From Frondihabitans sp. Leaf304 (lineage in GTDB: Bacteria > Actinomycetota > Actinomycetes > Actinomycetales > Microbacteriaceae), in contig NZ_LMNV01000002.1 in assembly GCF_001423105.1 (NCBI RefSeq), positions 835,363 through 899,362 on the forward strand: 64,000 nt of DNA. The letters are read 5' to 3'. The number at the start of each line of letters is the position of its first letter. Positions within the stretch are counted from its first letter, which is position 1. The notes beneath the pieces were generated by a model. The model saw nothing but the letters and a program-made list of their open reading frames with translations, made no database searches and was not told the DNA's origin. This document shows positions 57,945-64,000 of the stretch, in pieces. The position numbers and the translations under genes are program-made.

Positions 57945-58901
57945 GTGTCGCCCGAGAAGAACAACCCCATCCGCACCGAGGTGGGTGGTCGTGATCTCGA
58001 TCAGGCGCGAGCCATGTACGAAGACGACTACAACGGTCGAGGGTTCTCGACCGGGTTGACCGAGGCCGACTTCGCCTACCGCTACACGGTCACCGGCGAC
58101 GACGAGATGACTCTGCGATCGTCCATGTTCCTCGGCGAGATCCGCGGGGCCATCCAGCCCGAAAACGAATACGTCGTCGCCTGGCTGACCGAGGGTCGCG
58201 GAATCGTCGATGCCTCGGCCGAGCAAACCGCCTTCGTGCGCGGTCGGCCGATGATGTTCCCGACCGGTAAGCAGTTCGACTTCGAGATGTCGACCTACAA
58301 GCAGAGCCTCATCCACTTCAACGCCGGGTTCCTCGAGCGGGTCGCCGCCGAGGAGGAGGGCACTCTGCCCGGCGCCCTGACTTTCCACCACACCGCCGTA
58401 CCGTCGGCGTCGTCCCTCCAGGCGTGGCGCGACACGGTCGGCGAGGTCGCCAAGACGATCCTCCGTGGGGAGGCATCCGCGCTTGCCCGCTCCGAGGCCA
58501 ATCGTCGCGCCGCGGTCTCGCTCCTGCGCACCTTCAGCCACACCGGCCCGCAGCTGCCCGAGGCGCTGCTCGCGCCGCGCAACGGGCGGCTCCGCGAGGC
58601 CGTCGAGTACATGCACTCGCACGCCGACCAGACGATCACGCCGACCACGGTCGCGCAGCACGCCGGGCTCAGCCTCCGCGGGCTCCAGGCGGCCTTCAAG
58701 AACCAGCTCGACATCTCGCCCACCGACTACCTGCGGGGCATTCGCTACGACCGAGCTCGGGTCGACCTGCTCAACCTGGCTCCGGGCGAAGTGACGGTCT
58801 CGGCCATCGCCGACCGCTGGGGCTTTACGCACGCGGGGCGCTTCGCGGCCGGCTATGCGGCGCGCTTCGGCGAGTCGCCCTCAGCGACGCTCGCGCGCTA
58901 G
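57945..58901 (+). CDS. AraC family transcriptional regulator
   Basis: A 318-residue regulator. The N-terminal ~200 residues resemble the AraC-binding-like sensor of AraC/NphR-type proteins (VVAWLTEGRGIVDASAEQTA, MMFPTGKQFDFEMSTYKQSL). The C-terminal ~100 residues hold the two helix-turn-helices (ITPTTVAQHAGLSLRGLQAA, and VTVSAIADRWGFTHAGRFAA). A GTG at 57945 placed eight bases after GACAAT suggests a leaderless start; a GTG at 57918 would add nine residues. Its target is unclear, possibly the monooxygenase region. Confidence 0.87.
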   Translation: MSPEKNNPIRTEVGGRDLDQARAMYEDDYNGRGFSTGLTEADFAYRYTVTGDDEMTLRSSMFLGEIRGAIQPENEYVVAWLTEGRGIVDASAEQTAFVRGRPMMFPTGKQFDFEMSTYKQSLIHFNAGFLERVAAEEEGTLPGALTFHHTAVPSASSLQAWRDTVGEVAKTILRGEASALARSEANRRAAVSLLRTFSHTGPQLPEALLAPRNGRLREAVEYMHSHADQTITPTTVAQHAGLSLRGLQAAFKNQLDISPTDYLRGIRYDRARVDLLNLAPGEVTVSAIADRWGFTHAGRFAAGYAARFGESPSATLAR

Positions 58902-58915
58902 CCGCGCTCGCGCTC

Positions 58916-59003
58916 GCGCGCCCGCTTGCGCGGGAGCGGGCGCGCCGCGAAACCTCAAAATCGACGCTTCCGATCGCGCTGAAGTCGTTGATTTTGAGGT
59001 TTC
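58916..59003. terminator. two consecutive inverted repeats between convergent genes
   Basis: GCGCGCCCGC (58916-58925) pairs perfectly with 58936-58945. Immediately after, GAAACCTCAAAATCGACGC near 58949 pairs with 58981-59003 apart from a few bases. They separate the convergent AraC and sugar-porter genes. The second has an AT-rich stem (CCTCAAAATC) unusual for this genome. Confidence 0.65.
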
Positions 59004-59018
59004 ACACCCGGCCCTGAG

Positions 59019-60488
59019 CTAACTACGAGTGACGTTCTGCACGTAGATTGCGCCGGTCGACACATCTTCTTCGAGCTTCTCGAGAGTGCGACCCTGGGTC
59101 TCGGGAACAGCGCGCCAGACGAAGAACAGCGACACCAGGTTGATCACGCCGAACGCGAAGAACGTGTTCGTGATGCCGAGCCCCGCGATGACCGTCGGAA
59201 AGTACAGGCCGACGAACGCGTTGGCGATCCACAGGCAGAAGACCGAGACGCCGATGCCGAAACCGCGCATCTTGAGGGGGAAGATCTCGGAGAGGGTCAC
59301 CCACGTCGCGACGTTGAGGAACGTCTGCATCGAACCGACGAAGGCCACGATGAGCACGAGCAACACCCACGGCCTGGCGGGGTTGCCGGCGGGCAGCACG
59401 ACCGAGCCGAGGCCGATGAGCAGGTGGCAGACGGCGACGAGAGAGAAGCCGAGCAGGAAGGTGCGACGCCGGGAGAAGTGATCCATGATGCGGAGGGCGA
59501 TGATCGCACCGAGGACGGCGACGATGCCCGGGGCGACGTTGGCGATGAGAGCGGCGTTGGCCGAGAACCCCGCCTCTTTCAGCACCGTCTGGCCGTAATA
59601 GACGACCGCGTTGATGCCGGTGAGCTGCTGGGCGACACCCAGGCCGATGCCGACGAGGATGATGCGGACGAACCACTTATTGCGCAGGATCTCGGCGATC
59701 GGCAGCGACTTGCGGCTCGCCTCCTCCGACGTCATGGACTCGACCTCGCCGAGCTCTGCCTTGGCGCGCTCTTTCGTGCGCAGAGTCGAGAGCACCTGCA
59801 GCGCCTCGTCGTCGCGACCCTTGCTGACGAGCCAGCGCGGCGACTCCGGCATCCGCATCATTCCGATGAAGAGGGCGATGGCGGGGAGCGCCTCGATCGA
59901 CAGCATGATGCGCCAGACGCCGTTGCCCTCGCCCCAGACGTTGCCGATGATCGCGTTGATGATGAAGGCGAGGAGCTGACCGAACACGATCATGAACTCG
60001 TTGCGACCGGCGAGCGACCCGCGGATCTCAAAGGGCGCGAGTTCGGCGAGGAACACCGGCACGACCGTCGAAGCAGCACCGACGGCGAGGCCGAGAATCA
60101 CGCGGCCGACGACCATGACGCCGAACGTCGGGGCGACGACACAGACCATGGCGCCGATGAAGAACAGCACCGACATGAGGATGATCGACTTGCGCCGACC
60201 CCACGCATCGGAGAGCCGACCCCCGGTGATCGCGCCGAGGGCAGCGCCGAAGAGCAGGGAGCTCGTGACGACACCCTCGGTGAGGGTGGTGAGCCCGAGT
60301 TCGCGCACCATCGGAGACAGGGCTCCGTTGATGACGGCGGTGTCGTACCCGAAGAGGAGTCCGCCGAAGGTGGCGATGAGCGCCACTCGCCCGAGACGCT
60401 TGCTGTGCGGCCCCTTCGTCAGGGGCGGAAGCGCCCCGGCGGCATCGCCAGCCGAGCCGGACCCCTGCTCTCGTGTGCTGGTCGACAT
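59019..60488 (-). CDS. sugar porter family MFS transporter
   Basis: A 489-residue sugar/proton symporter with 12 membrane helices. Signatures include LLFGYDTAVINGAL (helix 1), GGRLSDAWGRRKSIIL (loop 2-3), PESPRWLVSKGRDDEAL (after helix 6), QLTGINAVVYYGQTVL (helix 7) and PETQGRTLEKLEE (C-terminal). These match the xylose/glucose/inositol porter family. A TTGTT-AACAA palindrome with TTTGTTC lies just upstream of the start. It is near the ROK regulator and GH3 glycosidase genes, so it may import the released sugar. Confidence 0.93.
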   Translation of the reverse strand: MSTSTREQGSGSAGDAAGALPPLTKGPHSKRLGRVALIATFGGLLFGYDTAVINGALSPMVRELGLTTLTEGVVTSSLLFGAALGAITGGRLSDAWGRRKSIILMSVLFFIGAMVCVVAPTFGVMVVGRVILGLAVGAASTVVPVFLAELAPFEIRGSLAGRNEFMIVFGQLLAFIINAIIGNVWGEGNGVWRIMLSIEALPAIALFIGMMRMPESPRWLVSKGRDDEALQVLSTLRTKERAKAELGEVESMTSEEASRKSLPIAEILRNKWFVRIILVGIGLGVAQQLTGINAVVYYGQTVLKEAGFSANAALIANVAPGIVAVLGAIIALRIMDHFSRRRTFLLGFSLVAVCHLLIGLGSVVLPAGNPARPWVLLVLIVAFVGSMQTFLNVATWVTLSEIFPLKMRGFGIGVSVFCLWIANAFVGLYFPTVIAGLGITNTFFAFGVINLVSLFFVWRAVPETQGRTLEKLEEDVSTGAIYVQNVTRS

Positions 60489-60497
60489 CGGAACTCC

Positions 60498-60510
60498 TTT
60501 GTTCTAACAA
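60498..60510. promoter_or_regulatory. possible regulator site upstream of the sugar porter
   Basis: TTTGTTCTAACAA contains TTGTT-CT-AACAA symmetry ten bases from the porter's start. TTTGTTC recurs twice in the GH3 promoter region (62245 and 62286). Confidence 0.4.
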
Positions 60511-60628
60511 TAGGACAGGGTGACGTTATCACCTTTCCGCCCGGTCGTGCAGTCTGCCCGGTGCGCAACTGCCCACGCTGCTCACACGCCGCTCGCGCCC
60601 GGCGCGCCCCTTGTTCGCAGCCCCGCTC

Positions 60629-60687
60629 GCGAGACTCCCCAAATGGCCCATGCAGTCCGCCACGACGGGCCAAACGAGGAGTCTCGC
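60629..60687. repeat. family-C inverted repeat, copy C2 (diverged)
   Basis: GCGAGACTCC (60629-60638) pairs perfectly with 60678-60687, and CAAATGGCCCATG beside it matches copy C1. The inner stem is decayed. It lies between divergent genes, so it is not a shared terminator. Confidence 0.6.
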
Positions 60688-60710
60688 AGTAGCTGTGAGA
60701 TGCTCAGGGC

Positions 60711-60965
60711 ATGGATGAGCAGAGCCCGATTCGGCCGATGAAACCGGTGCGCTCGCAAGACGCGATTCCCGACCCGGGCCCCTTCGGCTCGACCCGGCGA
60801 GCTCTGACGTCGATCGCGACACTCGTCGTGACCTGGATTGCGATCTTCATCGCCACGCAGGTGCTGCATCTGCCGGCACCGCTTCTCGTCGGCCTCGGCA
60901 TTGGTGCCGTCGTCGTGCTCGTCGGAATTGACATCGTGCGGTGGAGCCGTCGACGCCGCCGATAA
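60711..60965 (+). CDS. small membrane protein (84 aa)
   Basis: An 84-residue protein with a polar N-terminus (MDEQSPIRPMKPVRSQDAIP), two hydrophobic helices (SIATLVVTWIAIFIATQVLH and LLVGLGIGAVVVLVGIDIVR) and an Arg-rich end (WSRRRRR). Both helices and the positive-inside ends make it a credible two-pass protein. No strong ribosome site is seen; family unknown. Confidence 0.6.
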   Translation: MDEQSPIRPMKPVRSQDAIPDPGPFGSTRRALTSIATLVVTWIAIFIATQVLHLPAPLLVGLGIGAVVVLVGIDIVRWSRRRRR

Positions 60966-61046
60966 GTGCCTTCGGCCTACCGAATCACGCAGTTCTAGTC
61001 GAAACGCCCACCCGTTCAGACCATCTCGTGGGCTGAGGGCCCCACC

Positions 61047-62210
61047 TCAGCGATCGACAGGCATCCACGCCGACGCCAGCTCGAGGGCGCCCTCGAGTTC
61101 GGCCCGCTCCCCCAGCTCGGCCGCCGACACGGTGATCGCGGCGGCGATGGCGGGCTGCGAGTACCGGCTGATCGACGATCGGACCCCTTCGAGCAGCGGT
61201 GCGCCGAGCGCCCCGAGCTCCCCGCCGACGATGAGCGCGTCGGGGTTGAGCAGGTCGCACAACTGGGCGAGCACGCGACCGAGGGTGCGACCCGACTCGT
61301 TCAGGATCCGAGTGGTCACCTCGTCCGCCTCGGCGCTCAGATCGATGCTGCTCCTCTCCCAGGCAGGATGCGTCAGCGCGATCTGGTCGCGGAGCGACTC
61401 GACGGAGATGACCGCCTCCAGACAGCCGCGGTTTCCGCAGCGACACGACTCGATTCGGCCGGGGAGGTTGATGTGCCCGATCTCGCCGGCGATTCCGGTC
61501 GCGCCCATGTAGGGCTGCCCGCCGATCACGAGACCGGCGCCGATGCCGTGCGACGCCTTCACGTAGAGGAAGTTCGCGTGGCCGCGGCCCGCGCCGCGCC
61601 GCAGCTCGCCGTAGGCGCCGAGCACGGCGTCGTTCTCAACGCGGACCGGCACGCCGAGGCGCCTCTGCAGTTCGTCGCGGGGCGCCAGCTCGACCCAGCT
61701 CGACAGGATGGTGGGTGATCTGACCCGGCCGGTGCGGGCGTCGAGGGGCCCGGGAATGCCAGCCACGACCGACCCGACGGCCGCGAGACCGGAGTCGCGC
61801 ACGATCCCGGCGAGCATCTCGGCGGCCAGGTCGAGGGCCTCGAAGGCGCGGAGGTCGACGTCGATCTCGCGCGATGCCTGACCGAGGAGCATGCCACGCT
61901 CATCGGCGACGGCGACGCGCACGTGATTGTGGCCGAAGTCGATGCCGGCGACCGGCGAGGACGAGGTGGTGGCCACGAGACGGGTGGCGGGGCGGCCGCT
62001 GCCGGATCCTGGGCCCTTCTCTTGCTGCACGGTCTCGTAGACCCGACCCTCGTCGAGAAGACGCCCGACGGCCTGATTGACGGTGCTGCGCGACATCTTC
62101 GTCACCGCCACCAGTTCTGGCCTGGTCGTGCCTCCCGACGAGCGGATCAGGCCGAGCAGATCGTCGCGCGTGCGATCGCGGACGGAGACGTGCTCACCCT
62201 GGCCGGACAT
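61047..62210 (-). CDS. ROK family transcriptional regulator
   Basis: A 387-residue NagC/XylR-type regulator. An N-terminal winged helix spans about residues 12-65 (RDDLLGLIRSSGGTTRPELV, then VTKMSRSTVNQAVGRLL). A ROK sugar-kinase-like domain follows, with the phosphate loop AGIDFGHNHVRVAVADERG, GEIGHINLPG (the ExGH motif) and the zinc site CRCGNRGCLEA. It is divergent from the GH3 glycosidase gene and is likely its repressor, relieved by a mono- or disaccharide. Confidence 0.93.
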   Translation of the reverse strand: MSGQGEHVSVRDRTRDDLLGLIRSSGGTTRPELVAVTKMSRSTVNQAVGRLLDEGRVYETVQQEKGPGSGSGRPATRLVATTSSSPVAGIDFGHNHVRVAVADERGMLLGQASREIDVDLRAFEALDLAAEMLAGIVRDSGLAAVGSVVAGIPGPLDARTGRVRSPTILSSWVELAPRDELQRRLGVPVRVENDAVLGAYGELRRGAGRGHANFLYVKASHGIGAGLVIGGQPYMGATGIAGEIGHINLPGRIESCRCGNRGCLEAVISVESLRDQIALTHPAWERSSIDLSAEADEVTTRILNESGRTLGRVLAQLCDLLNPDALIVGGELGALGAPLLEGVRSSISRYSQPAIAAAITVSAAELGERAELEGALELASAWMPVDR

Positions 62211-62244
62211 GGCAGAACTCTAGAGCCAAAGTGCTACGAACGGT

Positions 62245-62323
62245 TTTGTTCGGTCATCGATCAAAAAACGTGAATTATTCTTGAGTTTGTTCGTTGACAG
62301 GCCGAGAGCCTCGCGCATAGCGT
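62245..62323 (+). promoter_or_regulatory. promoter and candidate ROK sites for the GH3 gene
   Basis: A consensus -35 TTGACA (62294-62299) and -10 TAGCGT (62318-62323) are 18 bases apart. TTTGTTCG occurs at 62245-62252 and 62286-62293, the second abutting the -35. The first is part of CGAAC-N6-GTTCG. The arrangement suits repression by the divergent ROK protein. Confidence 0.6.
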
Positions 62324-62446
62324 CCTGAGTGTTCCGTCGCAGGCGGACTCGTCAGATCACGCGGCAAGGACGCCGAGAGGCACGCACACAGGGGTGTTGC
62401 GCGGCCGTTCCGAGACGCGACGACTGTTGTCAGAGAGGACAACTCA

Positions 62447-64000
62447 ATGCATCACGAAAGTTCTGTGCCTCAGGAGAGCGCACTGCATCAGGCCGAGCGG
62501 AGGCCCATCCGGGCCGCTTGCAAGGCCGCCATCGCTCTCGGCATCTCGGGAGCCCTCGTCATCGCCGGGGCGAATTTCGCCTATGCGGCGACCACCAACC
62601 CGAACCAGGGGCCGCTCGAGAAGGCCAACGCCGCACTCAGCGAGAAAGCCGCCACGCAGGGCATGGTGCTTCTGCAGAATAACGACCAGGCGCTGCCGAT
62701 CGCCAAGACCGGCACGGTTGCCGCGTTCGGTGTCGGAAGCTACGCCACCGTCAAGGGCGGGACGGGATCGGGCAACGTCAACAACCGCTACCAGATCTCG
62801 GTGCGGCAGGGTCTGGAGAACGCCGGGTACCAGGTCACGACCAGCCCGGCCTACTACGACGCTATGAAGTCGGCGTTCGACACGAAGTACGGAACAGCCA
62901 ACGCCGGCGGCTTCGGCCCGTCGATCGACTACTCGTCGGTCGAGCAGCGTCTCACCCGCACCTCCGTTCAGCCGACCGCACCGACCGACACCGCGCTGTT
63001 CGTCGTGTCGCGCAACTCGGGCGAGGGCTCGGACCGCTCGAAGGGGGCAGGCGACTACCAGCTGACCGACACCGAGAAGGACGACCTCCAGCTCATCGGG
63101 CAGACCTATAAAAAGGTCGTCGTCGTGCTGAACGTCGGCGGCATCGTCGACACGGCGTTCTTCGACGACATCAACAAAGCCGCAAACGACCCCGACGGCG
63201 GCAAGCCGCTCGACTCGATGCTGCTGATGAGCCAGGCCGGCCAGGAATCCGGCACCGCGCTCACCCAGGTGCTGAACGGCACGGTCACGCCGTCGGGAAA
63301 GCTCACCGACAGCTGGGCCTCGAAGTACTCGTACTACCCCGCGTCGGCGACGTTCGCTGGCAACGACAGCAACACCGCCGAAGAGCAGTACAGCGAGGGC
63401 ATCTACGTGGGCTACCGCTACTTCGACTCGCAGTACAAGAAGGTCGACGCCACCGATCCGGCGAGCGTCGTCGAGTATCCCTTCGGCTACGGGCTGTCGT
63501 ACACGCAGTTCCAGGTCGAGCCGAAGTCGGTCGCCGCCACGCCCACCTCGGTCACCGTCAAGGCCAAGGTGACCAACGTCGGCACCACCTACTCGGGCAA
63601 GGACGTCGTGCAGACGTACTTCTCGGCACCGCAGACGGGGCTCGACAAGCCCTACCAGCAGCTCTCCGGCTACGCGAAGACCGACTCTCTCGCGCCCGGC
63701 GCCTCGCAGACGGTGACCATTCGGTACAACACCACCGACATGGCCTCCTACGACGAGTCGAAGGCGGCCTACACGCTCGAAGCCGGCGACTACGCGATCC
63801 GCGTCGGCGACTCCTCGCGGAACACGCGCGTCGCAGCGAAGATCCGGCTCGACTCCACGGTCACCACCGAGCAGCTCGCCAACGAGCTGAACGATCAGAA
63901 GCCGACCTCGGAGCTCACCAGTGACCCGGCCGACTTCTACACCTACCCGGAGGAGAAGGCGCAGCTCGCCGACGCCCCCGTCGTCAATGTCGCTTCGTCG
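62447..64000 (+). CDS. secreted glycoside hydrolase family 3 protein (partial, runs off the window)
   Basis: 518 codons are visible with no stop, so the gene continues beyond the window. GAGAGGA precedes the ATG. Residues ~22-48 form a Sec signal (AACKAAIALGISGALVIAGA, ending AYA-ATT). Then comes a GH3 C-terminal (alpha/beta sandwich) domain: LSEKAATQGMVLLQNNDQAL at about 62, and VVVVLNVGGIVDT and SQAGQESGTALTQVLNGTVT further on. YPFGYGLSYTQF (about 345) leads into an Fn3-like domain (about 360-460). No GH3 N-terminal barrel precedes these, so it is probably downstream, a permuted domain order. Likely an exported beta-glucosidase or xylosidase. Confidence 0.87.
   Translation, partial: MHHESSVPQESALHQAERRPIRAACKAAIALGISGALVIAGANFAYAATTNPNQGPLEKANAALSEKAATQGMVLLQNNDQALPIAKTGTVAAFGVGSYATVKGGTGSGNVNNRYQISVRQGLENAGYQVTTSPAYYDAMKSAFDTKYGTANAGGFGPSIDYSSVEQRLTRTSVQPTAPTDTALFVVSRNSGEGSDRSKGAGDYQLTDTEKDDLQLIGQTYKKVVVVLNVGGIVDTAFFDDINKAANDPDGGKPLDSMLLMSQAGQESGTALTQVLNGTVTPSGKLTDSWASKYSYYPASATFAGNDSNTAEEQYSEGIYVGYRYFDSQYKKVDATDPASVVEYPFGYGLSYTQFQVEPKSVAATPTSVTVKAKVTNVGTTYSGKDVVQTYFSAPQTGLDKPYQQLSGYAKTDSLAPGASQTVTIRYNTTDMASYDESKAAYTLEAGDYAIRVGDSSRNTRVAAKIRLDSTVTTEQLANELNDQKPTSELTSDPADFYTYPEEKAQLADAPVVNVASS

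Noticed and set aside
1-64000. AGGATCC as a replication-directing (KOPS/Chi-like) skewed motif
   Set aside because: By eye the two orientations are nearly equal (about 33 and 39), with no change along the window.

Overview
The window is 64 kb of high-GC (roughly two-thirds G+C) bacterial chromosome. Dense coding, frequent GTG starts, 4-bp ATGA/GTGA overlaps, DUF2510 and RskA-type proteins, a Zur-type box and probable leaderless promoters all suggest an actinobacterium, probably a member of the Microbacteriaceae. There are no rRNA genes, recognisable tRNAs, transposases, integrases or CRISPR arrays. The content is chromosomal accessory metabolism: about 65 protein genes, many in small operons that carry their own regulator.

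Layout. 0-8 kb: a small membrane protein, an MscS channel, an amino-acid permease, a patatin-like lipase, and a TetR regulator with an MMPL exporter. 8-12.5 kb: a minus-strand operon for extracytoplasmic flavin-linked electron transfer (FMN-binding lipoprotein, ApbE flavin transferase, RnfD-like/ferredoxin-reductase fusion) that also contains an ECF sigma factor and its anti-sigma. 12.8-15.4 kb: a methionine-type ABC importer (metQ-metN-metI). 15.6-18 kb: a degenerate SDR and a zinc-starvation pair (P-loop-less CobW-like protein and zinc-free ribosomal protein L36) around a Zur-like palindrome. 18-19 kb: an alpha/beta hydrolase. 19.1-25.7 kb: six glycosyltransferases in two divergent, translationally coupled blocks. 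26.4-31.8 kb: a ChvE/GguAB-type monosaccharide ABC importer and its LacI regulator, with matching operators. 31.9-33.8 kb: a DtxR-family regulator and MntH. 33.9-36.4 kb: a polar amino-acid ABC importer. 36.6-40 kb: an S-adenosylhomocysteinase homologue coupled to an amidohydrolase and a cupin. 40-44.4 kb: a gene-poor stretch, a MarR regulator and several small proteins. 44.4-54.2 kb: a C-S lyase, an amino-acid-type ABC importer, two FMN-dependent monooxygenases and a COG4529 flavoprotein, together suggesting organosulfur amino-acid use. 54.3-57.4 kb: a TetR-controlled 3-hydroxyacyl-CoA dehydrogenase and a Baeyer-Villiger-type monooxygenase. 57.5-64 kb: an AraC regulator, a sugar porter, a ROK regulator and the start of a secreted GH3 glycosidase that runs off the window.

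The least expected signals are non-coding. First, several families of 50-90 bp intergenic inverted repeats recur: five related copies between 3.4 and 16.4 kb, three of another family between 48.5 and 54.3 kb, and two of a third. One copy supplies the 3' end of a coding sequence, and two copies bracket a PDDEXK-type gene. Second, the heptamer AGGATCC is strongly over-represented on both strands throughout the window, inside genes, and also sits in the core of one repeat family.
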